Shown piece by piece: positions 27,659 through 37,775 of a DNA stretch of 64,000 bases. The DNA is taken from NCBI RefSeq assembly GCF_900091515.1, contig NZ_LT607410.1:5890001-5954000 (forward strand). The letters run 5' to 3'. Below the pieces are notes generated by a model. That model worked only from the letters and a program-made list of their open reading frames with translations. It did no database searches and was not told where the DNA came from. Numbering within the stretch: the stretch's first letter is position 1; each line of letters starts with the position of its first letter. Source of the stretch: Micromonospora purpureochromogenes. GTDB lineage: Bacteria; Actinomycetota; Actinomycetes; Mycobacteriales; Micromonosporaceae. Both the position numbers and the translations under genes were made by a program.

Positions 27659-28116
27659 CCCTGCACCTTATGTGGTCCGATGGCCGGGCCACTGCGGGGT
27701 GCCCCCGCCCCGGTCCACGACGTGTCGGCGGTCGTCTTCCGCTGGGCCATCTCCTGCAGGGGCACGAACCAGCCGACGTACCCGGCGAGGCCGCCGCCGA
27801 CGCAGAGCCCGACGGCGAGCAACCCGGCCAGCACGACGAGGAACACCCGCAGCCCGGTGGACCGGCGCGCCGGCGCCGGGCCGGTTCCGGCCGCCGGGAG
27901 GGTGCCCGGCGCCGGGTACCCGACCGGCGGGTACGGTCCGCCGGGCGCCTGCGCAGGCGGCACGGACCCGGGCGGGACGGCGCCGGGCACCGCAGGCGGC
28001 CACCCGGCCGACGGCGGCACGGGTGCCTGCGGCGCGGCGGCGGCCGGGTGGACCGGCGGCGACCACGGCGGCTGCGGACCGGGCTGTGGGTGGGCGGCGG
28101 GGTGGCCGGGGGCCAC
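27613..28116 (-). CDS. Pro-rich hypothetical membrane protein
   Basis: Putative 167-residue protein from a GTG: a Pro/Ala/Gly-rich N-terminal 80 residues (many PPxxP runs), one membrane helix ([25 protein letters not shown]), then a short tail. No family recognised. Its 3' end overlaps rph by 46 bases, which is unusually long. An alternative start near 28175 in another frame begins TDPSFGVDGPGRPPAPGP, so a frameshift at each end of this gene is possible. Real coding is likely in the middle; both ends are uncertain. Confidence 0.5.
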   Translation of the reverse strand: MAPGHPAAHPQPGPQPPWSPPVHPAAAAPQAPVPPSAGWPPAVPGAVPPGSVPPAQAPGGPYPPVGYPAPGTLPAAGTGPAPARRSTGLRVFLVVLAGLLAVGLCVGGGLAGYVGWFVPLQEMAQRKTTADTSWTGAGAPRSGPAIGPHKVQGWRDLTGGCPTNSDR

Positions 28117-28240
28117 GCAGGACCAGGGGCCGGCGGCCGGCCGGGCCCGTCCACGCCGAAGGAGGGGTCCGTCACGGCGGTGATCATAGGTGCGCGGGCG
28201 CCGTGGGCGCCGCCCCGGTCAGGGGCCGACGGCCACTCGC

Positions 28241-28987
28241 TCAGATGTCGTACGCGGCGCCGGCCCGGACCACTTCCAGCGGCCCGGCGTAGGCGCCGGC
28301 GGCGGACTCGACGGTGTGCGACTCGCTGCCCCAGGCCACCACGAGATGGGTCAACAGCAGCCGCCCGACCCCCGCCTTGGTCGCCGCCTCGCCGGCCTCC
28401 CGGCCGGTCAGGTGCAGGTCCGGCGGGTTCTCCATGCCGTCGAGGTAGCTCGCCTCGCAGAGGAAGACGTCGGCGTCCTGGGCCAGCCGCAGCAGCGCGT
28501 CGCAGGGCGCGGTGTCCGAGGAGTAGCAGAGCACCCGCCCGCCGTGCTCCAGGCGCACCCCGTACGTCTCCACCGGGTGGTTCATCCGGTCGACGGTGAC
28601 CGTGAACGGGCCGATCGGGAAGGTGCCGGGCTGCAGGCCGTAGAACTGGTAGACGTCCTCGACCGTGCTGTCCTCCTGGTCGTAGACCGCGGCCAGCCGG
28701 TCCGGCGCGCCGGACGGGGCGTACACCGGCAGGGGCGGGTACGGCCCGTCGGGGGCGTACCGGCGGACCACCACGTACGAGGCGGCGTCGAGGATGTGGT
28801 CGCAGTGCAGGTGGGTCAGGAGGATGGCGTCCGGGGCGTGCAGCCCCGCGTAGCGCTGGAGGGTGGACAGCGACCCGGAGCCGAAGTCGATCAGGAGCCG
28901 GAAGCCGTCCGCCTCGACGAGGTAGGCGGAGCAGGGGGACTCGGGGCCGGGAAAGCTGCCCGCACAGCCGAGAACGGTCAGTCTCAT
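28241..28987 (-). CDS. MBL-fold phosphodiesterase, Rv1339-like (cyclic nucleotide)
   Basis: Metallo-beta-lactamase-fold hydrolase of 248 residues. The two-metal motif TH-L-HCDH is His59, His61, Asp63 and His64. Further ligands are expected in MNHPVETYGVRL, YSSDTAPCDALL and LLLTHLVVAWG. Position beside cysM-cysO-mec and rph-rdgB matches M. tuberculosis Rv1339, reported as an atypical cAMP phosphodiesterase, so the same role is likely here. RNase Z-like nuclease activity is an alternative within the superfamily. Confidence 0.85.
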   Translation of the reverse strand: MRLTVLGCAGSFPGPESPCSAYLVEADGFRLLIDFGSGSLSTLQRYAGLHAPDAILLTHLHCDHILDAASYVVVRRYAPDGPYPPLPVYAPSGAPDRLAAVYDQEDSTVEDVYQFYGLQPGTFPIGPFTVTVDRMNHPVETYGVRLEHGGRVLCYSSDTAPCDALLRLAQDADVFLCEASYLDGMENPPDLHLTGREAGEAATKAGVGRLLLTHLVVAWGSESHTVESAAGAYAGPLEVVRAGAAYDI

Positions 28988-29179
28988 CCGGTCGCCCTGT
29001 CGCTACCCACCGTAGTCGACACGCCGGTGCGAGCTTCGCCGATGATCTCTACCGACGCGTACGCCACGCTGCGCAGCCTACGCGCAGCGACGGCGGGGCA
29101 AGAATCATCTAATGGAAGTTGTCATCAACGTGACACCCCCGGGCCGGCCGGCGTGGACCGGCCGGCCCGGGGTCGGGCG

Positions 29180-30157
<978 letters not shown>

Positions 30158-30502
30158 TCAGCGAGCGACGGGCGCGCGCCGGGATACGGCGTGCGACGCG
30201 ATGGCGGCTGCCGCCGCGAAGCCGAACGCGCCACCGGCCACGGCCGGCAGGATGGTCACGCTGTCGCCGTCGGTGAGCTTGGCGTCCAGCGCGCCGAGGA
30301 AACGGACGTCCTCGTCGTTGACGTAGACGTTGACGAAGCGGTGCAGCGCGCCGGCGTCGGTGACCAGCCGGCCCCGCAGGCCGGCGTGCCGGGAGTCCAG
30401 GTCGGTGAGCAGGTCGCCCAGGGTGTCCCCGGCGCCCTCGACGACCTTCGCGCCGCCGGTGTAGCTGCGCAGGATGGTGGGGATGCGAACCTCGATGGCC
30501 AT
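30158..30502 (-). CDS. cysO: CysO-like ubiquitin-fold sulfur carrier with a C-terminal extension
   Basis: MoaD/ThiS-fold protein of 114 residues. Residues 1-91 match CysO: IEVRIPTILRSYTGGAK, HRFVNVYVNDEDVRFLG, and DGDSVTILPAVAGG with Gly90-Gly91. Known CysO ends at this Gly-Gly, whose carboxylate becomes the thiocarboxylate. Here 23 more residues follow (AFGFAAAAAIASHAV..., ending in a basic Arg-rich tail), which would block activation unless removed. The codons are clear and in frame and the stop is 12 bases before cysM. GGAG precedes the ATG. The neighbouring JAMM peptidase is the obvious candidate processor. Confidence 0.92.
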   Translation of the reverse strand: MAIEVRIPTILRSYTGGAKVVEGAGDTLGDLLTDLDSRHAGLRGRLVTDAGALHRFVNVYVNDEDVRFLGALDAKLTDGDSVTILPAVAGGAFGFAAAAAIASHAVSRRAPVAR

Positions 30503-30564
30503 GATGTCGTGCTCCTTGATCGGGTGTGCCTCGGTGACGGACGAGAAGTGAACGGCGCTGAAGG

Positions 30565-31053
30565 TCAGCGGCCGGAACACTCGTAGTCGACCGTCGCCGG
30601 GCTCTGCCCGAACATGTAGGACTGGACGGCGTGCGGGTCCACCGCGGCGTCCACGATCCGCACCGGCTCCTCGGTCACCACGCCGTCGACGATCCGGAAG
30701 GAGCGGATCTCCTCGCTGTCCGGCTCCCGGGTGGAGACCAGCAGGTAGTGGGCCCCGGGCTCGCCGGCGAAGGAGATGTCCGTCCGGGACGGGTACGCCT
30801 CCGTCGCGGTGTGCGAGTGGTAGATGACGACCGGTTCCTCGTCGCGGTCGTCCATCTCCCGCCACACCCGCAACTGCTCCATCGAGTCGAACTCGTAGAA
30901 CGTCATCGAGCGCGCGGCGTTGTCCATCGGGATGTGCCGGGCGGGGGTGTCGCCGCCGGCGGGACCGGCGACCACGCCGCACGCCTCGTCCGGGTGGTCC
31001 CGGCGCGCGTGCGCCACGATCGCCTCGACGATCGACCGGTCGATGCTCAGCAC
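30565..31053 (-). CDS. mec: JAMM-family CysO-cysteine peptidase
   Basis: Zinc peptidase of 162 residues from a GTG (an ATG at 31074 would add seven). The JAMM motif H-x-H-x7-S-x2-D is His79-Ser-His81, Ser89 and Asp92 in YHSHTATEAYPSRTD. The upstream catalytic Glu is in HPDEACGV (Glu23). In M. tuberculosis, Mec cleaves the new cysteine from the CysO C-terminus. Compared with that protein as remembered, this one has about 28 extra C-terminal residues (ending VDYECSGR). Located next to cysO with an extended tail, it may also act as a maturation peptidase. Confidence 0.94.
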   Translation of the reverse strand: MLSIDRSIVEAIVAHARRDHPDEACGVVAGPAGGDTPARHIPMDNAARSMTFYEFDSMEQLRVWREMDDRDEEPVVIYHSHTATEAYPSRTDISFAGEPGAHYLLVSTREPDSEEIRSFRIVDGVVTEEPVRIVDAAVDPHAVQSYMFGQSPATVDYECSGR

Positions 31054-31107
31054 GCCGCCCAGCCTAGCGCCCACCGGCCGCCGACTGCGAGGCGGTGACC
31101 GTCACAC

Positions 31108-31602
31108 TCAATCGATCAGGGCGTTGAGCAGGGACTCCTGGAGATATCCCAGGTAGGCGTAGACCGACAGTTGGAACACCCGCGAGGAGGTCGGGTCCTC
31201 GGCGACCGCGTCGTCGAGCTCCTCGCCCAGGTCGGTGCCGTCCTTGATCTCCAGCCGGACGCCCATCGCCAGCCGGGCGTCGTTGAGCGCCCGCAGCCAC
31301 GCCTCGGCCGCCTCGGCGTCCAGCCGCACCTCGCCGCCCGCCTCGTCCGGCAGCGCGGCCAGGATCGCGCCGGCCTGGTCGATCTTGGCGGTCTTGAGGT
31401 CGCCCTCGGTGTACCGGCGGAACTCCGCCGTGTTCGCCGGGTCGTCCGGGTACGCGTCGGGGAAGAGCCGCCCGACCACCGGGTCGGAGTGGTCGAACCC
31501 GTCGGTGAGCAGCCCGACCACCTCGGAGGCGACCTTGCGCAGCACCCGCACCTCGTCGACGGCGAAGCTGGCGACGTAGCGGCCGCCCTGGCGGCGGAAC
31601 AT
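31108..31602 (-). CDS. DUF2017-family protein
   Basis: Uncharacterised acidic cytoplasmic protein of 164 residues, conserved in actinobacteria directly after clpS. It begins MFRRQGGRYVASFAVDEVRVLRKVASEVVGLL and is mostly helical, ending FQLSVYAYLGYLQESLLNALID. The ATG at 31602 is used; an in-frame GTG at 31608 overlaps the clpS stop (GTGA) and is equally possible. Association with clpS suggests a role near ClpCP proteolysis, not demonstrated to my knowledge. Confidence 0.85.
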   Translation of the reverse strand: MFRRQGGRYVASFAVDEVRVLRKVASEVVGLLTDGFDHSDPVVGRLFPDAYPDDPANTAEFRRYTEGDLKTAKIDQAGAILAALPDEAGGEVRLDAEAAEAWLRALNDARLAMGVRLEIKDGTDLGEELDDAVAEDPTSSRVFQLSVYAYLGYLQESLLNALID

Positions 31603-31604
31603 GC

Positions 31605-31895
31605 TCACGAGCGGTCCACCGTCGCCCACAGCCCGTACGCGTGCAGCTGCGACGCGTCGTGCTCCATCCGCTCCCGGGCGCCGCTGGACACCACGGCCCG
31701 ACCCTTGTGGTGCACGTCCAGCATCAACTTCTCGGCCTTCTCCCGGCTGTACCCGAACAGCTTCTGGAAGACCCAGGTCACGTACGTCATGAGGTTGACC
31801 GGGTCGTCCCAGACGATCGTCACCCAAGGCCGGTCCGAGACCGGCACCTCGTCGGTGTCCGGCGTCTCGACCGGTGCAACCTGTGGAGCCGCCAT
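31605..31895 (-). CDS. clpS: ATP-dependent Clp protease adaptor
   Basis: Small adaptor of 96 residues that delivers N-degron substrates to ClpC/ClpA. After a flexible N-terminus comes [27 protein letters not shown], in which [10 protein letters not shown] forms the N-degron pocket. [31 protein letters not shown] follows. ATG 31895 or 31904 may be the start. It leads the clpS-DUF2017 pair. Confidence 0.95.
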   Translation of the reverse strand: MAAPQVAPVETPDTDEVPVSDRPWVTIVWDDPVNLMTYVTWVFQKLFGYSREKAEKLMLDVHHKGRAVVSSGARERMEHDASQLHAYGLWATVDRS

Positions 31896-32010
31896 GCCCC
31901 CCATCGTGCCACCGGATTCGGCGAACCGATGAACCGGAACGCCGGGGCGGCCCGGATCACCCTCCCGGGCGGCGCGGACCGGGCGGGGCGGCGACCCGAC
32001 GAGGCCGCGC

Positions 32011-33573
32011 TCAGGCGAGCAGGATGCCGTGGTCGAGGGCATCGGAGAGCACCGCGCCGAGGGAGAGACGGACCGCCTCGAAGCGCCGGGACACCTCGCG
32101 GGACAGCTCCAGCTCCACCTCGCGCAGGGCGCGCTGGGCCCAGGATCGGGCGGCCATCGGGTCGTTGTTGCCCGGGGTGCGCCAGTGCTGCCAGCACCCG
32201 CCGGAGAGCGCCACCGCGACCGGCGGCAGCACCTCGGAGCGGTCCGCACCCGGATGGCCGGCCAGCGCGTCGATCGCGCCCGTGCCGACCAGGTCGCCCA
32301 CCCCGGCGGTGCTGGTGACCAGGAACACCCGCTCCAGGTCCCGGCCCTGCGGGTGGTCGGCCAGGCCCCACCGCACGGCCGCGGCGATCCGCTGCCGGAC
32401 CCCCTCGGCCAGCGGCGCGCCGAGGACCCGCGCGGCGGCGTCGTCGATGACCCCGCGCACGGCCTGGTCGCACTGGGCGGTGGCGAGCAGGGACAGCGCC
32501 TCCATCTCCCGGTCGAGCAGTTGCGGCAGGCCCGCGCAGCCCACCCCGAAGACGATCTCCTGGACCGCGCGCAGGTGGATGTTGGCCAGTTCCAGCGCGA
32601 GGTGCTGGCGGATGCTGCGGGCGCAGGTGCGGGTCTGCCGCTCCAGCCGCTCCGACCAGTCCCCCGCGTCGGCCTCGGGCACGACGGCCACCCGGCCGTG
32701 GGCGCCGGGGAGCTCGGGCGGTTGGAGGCTGGCCCGGCGCAGCCCCTCGTCGGCGGCCCAGCCGACCAGGGCCCGACGCAGGCCGGGATGCTCGGCCCGG
32801 TGCACCGGAAACCAGCGGGCGGCGGCGAGGGCGGGCACGGCGGCGAGCAGGGCCGCCCGGTGCGCCTCGACGCTGACCTCCGCCGGGTCCAGCAGGGCCG
32901 GCGCCTCGGACGACGCGTCGCGGGGCGACGGGACGGGCGCCTCCGTGTCGTCCGTCCCGCCCGCCGCCTCGGCCGGGGCCCAGCCGCCCGCGCCGGGGGT
33001 GACCACGAAGAAGACCTCGACCGGGGCCCGGGCCACCTCGGCCAGCAGGTGCAGCTCCGCGCCGGTGAAGGCCTGGTCGGCGCCGATGACGTAGAGCAGC
33101 GCGCCGCCGCGGCCCACCGCGTCGAGGAGCACCCGGCCGCCGGCTACCCCGAGGGTGTCGGTGTCCGGCGTGTCGAGCACCGCGAAGTGGCGCAGCAGCG
33201 GCTCGGGCAGGCTCAGCTCGACCCGGCGCGGCGGGCGGGCCAGCGCCGGGCCGGCGGCCGCCTGGTCGGCACCGTAGGAGTGGGGCTGCCGGTAGCCCGG
33301 CACGTACGCCGCGCGGGTGGCGACCCGGGCGTGCCGGACCAGCAGGCAACTGCCCGCCGGCACGTCGAGCATGCCGGAGGCGACGCCGAGCAGGGCGGCG
33401 AGCACCTCGCGGCGGGCCGCGGCGGCCGGACCGGCGGCGACCACCGCGAGCGGCTCGTCGGCGCCGGGCTCGGTGACCCCCAGGCGGCCGGGGAGCGGAC
33501 CGCAGCGGGGCAGCTCGGCCGGCCCGCCGGAACCGCCGGGCACGTCGACCCCGGGGAGTGGACCGGGCTTCAT
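32011..33573 (-). CDS. Degenerate dynamin/GTPase-like protein, function unknown
   Basis: Protein of 520 residues from an ATG with GGGAG upstream. Residues 40-165 follow the order of a dynamin-type GTPase: strand and loop [20 protein letters not shown] (about 43-63) where a P-loop would be, [12 protein letters not shown] (about 129-140) at the DxxG switch position, and [13 protein letters not shown]. But the P-loop lacks the Gly-Lys-Ser/Thr needed for nucleotide phosphate. The rest is helical ([27 protein letters not shown] near the end). Membrane or cytoskeletal scaffolding is a guess. Divergent from the LuxR-type regulator, with about 200 bases between. Confidence 0.65.
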   Translation of the reverse strand: MKPGPLPGVDVPGGSGGPAELPRCGPLPGRLGVTEPGADEPLAVVAAGPAAAARREVLAALLGVASGMLDVPAGSCLLVRHARVATRAAYVPGYRQPHSYGADQAAAGPALARPPRRVELSLPEPLLRHFAVLDTPDTDTLGVAGGRVLLDAVGRGGALLYVIGADQAFTGAELHLLAEVARAPVEVFFVVTPGAGGWAPAEAAGGTDDTEAPVPSPRDASSEAPALLDPAEVSVEAHRAALLAAVPALAAARWFPVHRAEHPGLRRALVGWAADEGLRRASLQPPELPGAHGRVAVVPEADAGDWSERLERQTRTCARSIRQHLALELANIHLRAVQEIVFGVGCAGLPQLLDREMEALSLLATAQCDQAVRGVIDDAAARVLGAPLAEGVRQRIAAAVRWGLADHPQGRDLERVFLVTSTAGVGDLVGTGAIDALAGHPGADRSEVLPPVAVALSGGCWQHWRTPGNNDPMAARSWAQRALREVELELSREVSRRFEAVRLSLGAVLSDALDHGILLA

Positions 33574-33765
33574 CGGCGGCTCCCGTGGCTGGCGGGCGGG
33601 CGGCCGTGAGCAGCCCGCGTGGACATCCGGGTGCGGTGGCATCCGGATGCCGGAAGGGTACGTTCCGACACCCCCCAGCACCGAAAACCGCGGATACTCA
33701 CCGGTAACCACGAGATTACTCAACTTCGCAGCGTGACGGTGTGCGCGCGGACGGATTTCCGTCGA

Positions 33766-33771
33766 TATGCT
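33766..33771 (+). promoter_or_regulatory. Possible -10 element of the LAL regulator (leaderless)
   Basis: TATGCT lies seven bases before the ATG at 33778, which has no ribosome site. This is the spacing expected for a leaderless actinobacterial transcript. No convincing -35 is present. Confidence 0.3.
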
Positions 33772-33777
33772 GCACCG

Positions 33778-36456
33778 ATGAGTCGGTGGAGCTTCGTCGG
33801 CCGAACGGATGAACTTGACCGTCTTCAGTCGGCCGTGGAGGGCGACGAGGGGCGCGGGCTCTTCCTCAGCGGTCGCGCCGGCATCGGCAAGAGCCGACTG
33901 CTGCGCGAGGGGGTGAGCGCGCTGCCCGCCGACCGCTACGCGATCTGGTACGTGGCGGCCAGCACCGCCACCGCCGCCCTGCCGTTCGGCGGGCTGGCCC
34001 AGGTGCTTCCCGCCGAGCAGCCGCAGGGCCTCTCCCCCGCCGGCGTGCTGCGCTGGGGCGTCGAGGTGTTGCAGGAGCAGGCCGCCGGGCGGCGGATCGT
34101 GCTCGCCATCGACGACGCCCACCTGCTCGACCCGCCGTCGGCCGCGCTGGTCCACCTGCTCGCCCGCCAGGAGAACACCACCATCCTGGGGACGCTGCGC
34201 AACGGCGAGCAGGTCCCGCTGCCGATCCGGGCACTGTGGACCGACGACCTGGTCGAGCACCTTGAGCTGGCCCCGCTCGGCCCGGCCGAGACCGCCAACC
34301 TGCTCGCGGCCATCCTGGACGGTCCGGTCGACGCCGGCTCGGCCGACCGGCTGTTCCGGCTCTCCGCCGGCAACCCGCTGCACCTGCGCGAGCTGGTGCT
34401 GGCCGCCGCCGGCGGCGGCGAGCTGGACCGCCGGTACGGCGTCTGGCGGTGGACCGGCCGGCTGGAGCTGGCCCCCAGCCTCACCGACCTGATCGACACC
34501 CGGATCGGGCGACTCGATCCGGGCGTCCGGTCCGTGGTGGAGCTGGTCGCCTTCGGCGAACCCCTCGGCCTGCACCTGCTCTACCAGGCCGCCGACCAGG
34601 CCGACGTGGAGTTGGCCGAGGAGCGCGGTCTGATCACCATGGTCGAGGACGACCGGCGGCTCGACGTCCGGCTGGCCCACCCGCTCTACGGCGAGATGAT
34701 GCGCCGCCGCTGCCCGGTCACCCGTACCCGGCGGTTGCAGGCCCGCCTGGCGGAGCTGCTGGAGCTGGTCGGCGCGCGGCGCCGGGGCGACCTGCTCCGG
34801 GTCGCGGTGTGGCGGCTGGACTCCGGCACCGCCCAGGACGCCACGCTGCTGCTCGGCGCGGCCGCCCAGGCGTTCGCCCGCTACGACGTACCCCTGGCGA
34901 CCCGGCTGGCCCGCGCGGCGCTCGACGCCGGCGGCGGCTTCGACGCCGCGGAGCTGCTCGCCACCATCCTGATGTTCGCCGACCGGCCCGACGAGGCGAT
35001 CCGGGTGCTCGACGCGGTGGCCGGCGAGATCGACTGCGACCGGCGGCGCAGCCGGTGGCTGACCGTGCGCGGCATGGTCAGCTACTGGGGGCTCAGCCGG
35101 GAGTCCACCGTGGAGGACATCGCCCAGGCGGGCGCGACCCTGACCGACCCGGGCGACCAGGCGCGGGTCCGCGCCTTCGAGGCGATCATGCGACTGCACG
35201 GGCTGGACAGCACAGCGGCGCTCCGGCTCGCCCGGTCGGTGCTGGACCGCCCGGCGGCCAGCGTGGCGGCGCGCGAGCTGGCCCGCTGCACCATCGCCCA
35301 CCTGGACGCGGCGCGGGGGCAGTTCCGCAGCAGCGCGACCGCGATCGCCCGGGTGGCGGCGGAGGCGCCGCACTGGCGCAGCGACATGCCCTACCTCCAG
35401 CTCGCGATGGAGCTGGCCCGGGGCACCCGGCTGGCCCTCGCCGGCGACCTGGCCGGCATCGACGCGATCGTCGCCGACGAGTTCGCCGACCTGGCCGGGG
35501 CCGGCGACTTCCGGCTCGGCACCGGTTACCTGGCGATCCTCCAGGCGTACGCGGCCCGGCTGCGCGGCCGCAGCGGCGAGGCGCTCAAGGTCAGCCTCGG
35601 CGCGTGCGCGGTGCTGGCCACCAGCCGGGTCTACGCCGGACTGGCGCAGGCCGAACGGGCCCAGGCGGCGGCGCTGCGCGGCGAGGCCGAGCACGCCGCG
35701 GAGGCGATGGCCGAGGCCGACCGGACGCACGCGCCGGGCATGGTGGTGCTCTATCCCTGGCTGGAGCAGGCCCGCGGGGCGGTGCTGGCGGCCGGTGGCG
35801 ACCTGCCGGGGGCCACCAAGCACCTGGGCGACCTGGCCGACCGGCTCCGCGCCGACGGCTTCGCCGGGCACGAGGTGCTGGTGCTGCACGACCTGGTCCG
35901 GCTCGGGCAGGCGGCGGCCCCGGTCGGACCGACCTGCACCGACGGCAGCCGGCGTACCGTGGCGCAACGGCTGGGCGAGCTCTCCGAGCAGGTCGACGGG
36001 GTGCTGCCGCCGCTGCTGGCCCGGTACGCCCGGGCCACCGTCGCCGGTGACGACGTCGAGCTGCTGGCGGTGGCCGACGGCTTCGCCGCGCTCGACCTGC
36101 CGGTCTGGGCCGCCGAGGCGACCGCCACCGCGCTGCGCGAGCTGCGCCGGGAGCGCGCCGCCTCGGCCGGCGCCGCCCACCAGCGGCTCGCGGGCCTGCT
36201 CGGCGGCTGCGACCAGATCCGCACGCCGGCGCTGGAGGCGCTACAACCGTCACTGTCCGATCGGGAACGGCAGATCGCCGGGCTGGCCGCCGCCGGGGTG
36301 ACCAGCCGGGCCATCGCCGAGCGACTGTTCCTTTCCACCCGCACGGTGGAGAACCACCTCCAGCGGGTCTACAGCAAGCTGGGCATCACCGGGCGGGCAG
36401 AGCTGCCGGCGGCGCTGCGGTCGATCACAGGCCACGACGGCACGGAGCCGGCGTGA
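33778..36456 (+). CDS. Large ATP-binding LuxR-family (LAL) transcriptional regulator
   Basis: Regulator of 892 residues. The N-terminal AAA-type ATPase has a P-loop SGRAGIGKSRLL (about 31-42) and Walker B VLAIDDAHLLD (about 102-112). A long TPR-like helical middle senses an unknown signal. The C-terminal GerE/LuxR HTH has LSDRERQIAGLAAAGVTSRA and RLFLSTRTVENHLQRVYSKLGI. The protein is divergent from the GTPase-like gene and 16 bases ahead of pncB, so either neighbour could be a target. Confidence 0.92.
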   Translation: MSRWSFVGRTDELDRLQSAVEGDEGRGLFLSGRAGIGKSRLLREGVSALPADRYAIWYVAASTATAALPFGGLAQVLPAEQPQGLSPAGVLRWGVEVLQEQAAGRRIVLAIDDAHLLDPPSAALVHLLARQENTTILGTLRNGEQVPLPIRALWTDDLVEHLELAPLGPAETANLLAAILDGPVDAGSADRLFRLSAGNPLHLRELVLAAAGGGELDRRYGVWRWTGRLELAPSLTDLIDTRIGRLDPGVRSVVELVAFGEPLGLHLLYQAADQADVELAEERGLITMVEDDRRLDVRLAHPLYGEMMRRRCPVTRTRRLQARLAELLELVGARRRGDLLRVAVWRLDSGTAQDATLLLGAAAQAFARYDVPLATRLARAALDAGGGFDAAELLATILMFADRPDEAIRVLDAVAGEIDCDRRRSRWLTVRGMVSYWGLSRESTVEDIAQAGATLTDPGDQARVRAFEAIMRLHGLDSTAALRLARSVLDRPAASVAARELARCTIAHLDAARGQFRSSATAIARVAAEAPHWRSDMPYLQLAMELARGTRLALAGDLAGIDAIVADEFADLAGAGDFRLGTGYLAILQAYAARLRGRSGEALKVSLGACAVLATSRVYAGLAQAERAQAAALRGEAEHAAEAMAEADRTHAPGMVVLYPWLEQARGAVLAAGGDLPGATKHLGDLADRLRADGFAGHEVLVLHDLVRLGQAAAPVGPTCTDGSRRTVAQRLGELSEQVDGVLPPLLARYARATVAGDDVELLAVADGFAALDLPVWAAEATATALRELRRERAASAGAAHQRLAGLLGGCDQIRTPALEALQPSLSDRERQIAGLAAAGVTSRAIAERLFLSTRTVENHLQRVYSKLGITGRAELPAALRSITGHDGTEPA

Positions 36457-36472
36457 ACTCTAGGCTGGGGCG

Positions 36473-37759
36473 GTGAGTTCCCTTCGCCCCGCGCTGCTGA
36501 CCGACCACTACGAGCTGACCATGGTCAGCGCCGCCCTCCGGGACGGCACCGCCAAACGCCGCTGCGCCTTCGAGGTGTTCAGCCGGCGGCTGCCCGCCGG
36601 GCGGCGCTACGGGGTGGTCGCCGGGACGGGCCGGCTGGTCGACCTGATCCGCGACTTCCGCTTCGACGCCGACGAGGTGGACTTCCTGCGCCGTACCGGG
36701 GTGGTGGACGACCGGGCCGCCGAGTGGCTGACCGGCTACCGCTTCACCGGCGACGTCGACGGGTACGCCGAGGGCGAGCTCTTCTTCCCGGGCTCACCGA
36801 TCCTCACCGTCTCCGGCGGCTTCGCCGAGTGCGTGGTGCTGGAGACGCTGGTGCTGTCGGTGCTCAACCACGACAGCGCGGTGGCCGCCGCCGCCGCCCG
36901 GATGGTCACCGCCGCCCGTGGCCGGACCCTGATCGAGATGGGCTCCCGGCGGGCCCACGAGGAGGCGGCGGTGGCCGCGGCGCGGGCGGCGTACCTGGCC
37001 GGATTCCACTTCACCTCCAACCTCGCCGCCGGCCGGCGCTACGGCGTTCCCACCGCCGGCACCGCCGCGCACGCGTTCACCCTGCTGCACGACGACGAGA
37101 AGACCGCGTTCGCCTCGCAGGTCGCCACGCTGGGCAAGGACACCACGCTGCTGGTCGACACGTACGACATCAGCCAGGGCATCCGCAACGCGATCGAGGT
37201 GGCCGGGCCGGAGCTGCGGGCGATCCGGATCGACTCGGGCGACCTGGCGGTGATCGCCCAGCAGTCCCGCGAACTGCTCGACTCGCTCGGCGCCACCGAA
37301 ACGAAGATCATCGTCTCCGGTGACCTCGACGAGTACGCCATCGCCGCCCTCGCCGCCGAGCCGGTGGACATGTACGGCGCCGGCACCGCCGTCGTCACCG
37401 GCTCCGGCGCGCCCACCGTCGGGCTGGTCTACAAGCTGGTCGAGGTGGACGGGCGGCCGGTGGTCAAGCGCTCGGAGCACAAGGCCACCATCGGCGGCCG
37501 GAAGGTCGCGGTACGCCGGCACAAGCCCACCGGCACCGCCACCGAGGAGATCATCGTGCCGCAGGGCGTGCCGGACCGGCAGCCCAACGACCGGCTGCTG
37601 CAGCGCTCCTTCATCGTCGACGGGGAGCCGGTCGCGCTGCCCTCGCTCGACGAGTCGCGGGAGCACCTGCGGCAGTGCCTGATCTCCATCCCGTGGGAAG
37701 GGCTCAAGCTCTCCGGCGGTGACCCGGCGGTGCCGGTCACCGTCGTCCCGGCAAGCTGA
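36473..37759 (+). CDS. pncB: Nicotinate phosphoribosyltransferase
   Basis: NAD salvage enzyme of 428 residues that makes nicotinate mononucleotide from nicotinate, PRPP and ATP. It starts LLTDHYELTMVSAALRDGTAKRRCAFEVFSRRLP-like, then has GSRRAHEEAAVAAARAAYLAGF, a segment with an autophosphorylated His in the family, plus LLVDTYDISQGIRNA and AIRIDSGDL. Start is a GTG. It pairs with pncA 16 bases downstream, which supplies nicotinate from nicotinamide. Confidence 0.96.
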   Translation: MSSLRPALLTDHYELTMVSAALRDGTAKRRCAFEVFSRRLPAGRRYGVVAGTGRLVDLIRDFRFDADEVDFLRRTGVVDDRAAEWLTGYRFTGDVDGYAEGELFFPGSPILTVSGGFAECVVLETLVLSVLNHDSAVAAAAARMVTAARGRTLIEMGSRRAHEEAAVAAARAAYLAGFHFTSNLAAGRRYGVPTAGTAAHAFTLLHDDEKTAFASQVATLGKDTTLLVDTYDISQGIRNAIEVAGPELRAIRIDSGDLAVIAQQSRELLDSLGATETKIIVSGDLDEYAIAALAAEPVDMYGAGTAVVTGSGAPTVGLVYKLVEVDGRPVVKRSEHKATIGGRKVAVRRHKPTGTATEEIIVPQGVPDRQPNDRLLQRSFIVDGEPVALPSLDESREHLRQCLISIPWEGLKLSGGDPAVPVTVVPAS

Positions 37760-37775
37760 CGAAGGAGTCACTCCG

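Noticed and set aside
30503..30982. Longer CysO frame beginning inside mec
   Set aside because: The extra sequence overlaps the JAMM gene in another frame; the ATG at 30502 has a ribosome site and matches the CysO start.
33574..36180. N-terminal extension of the GTPase-like gene to 1389 codons
   Set aside because: The extension is antisense to the LAL regulator. The ATG at 33573 has a ribosome site and a sensible start.
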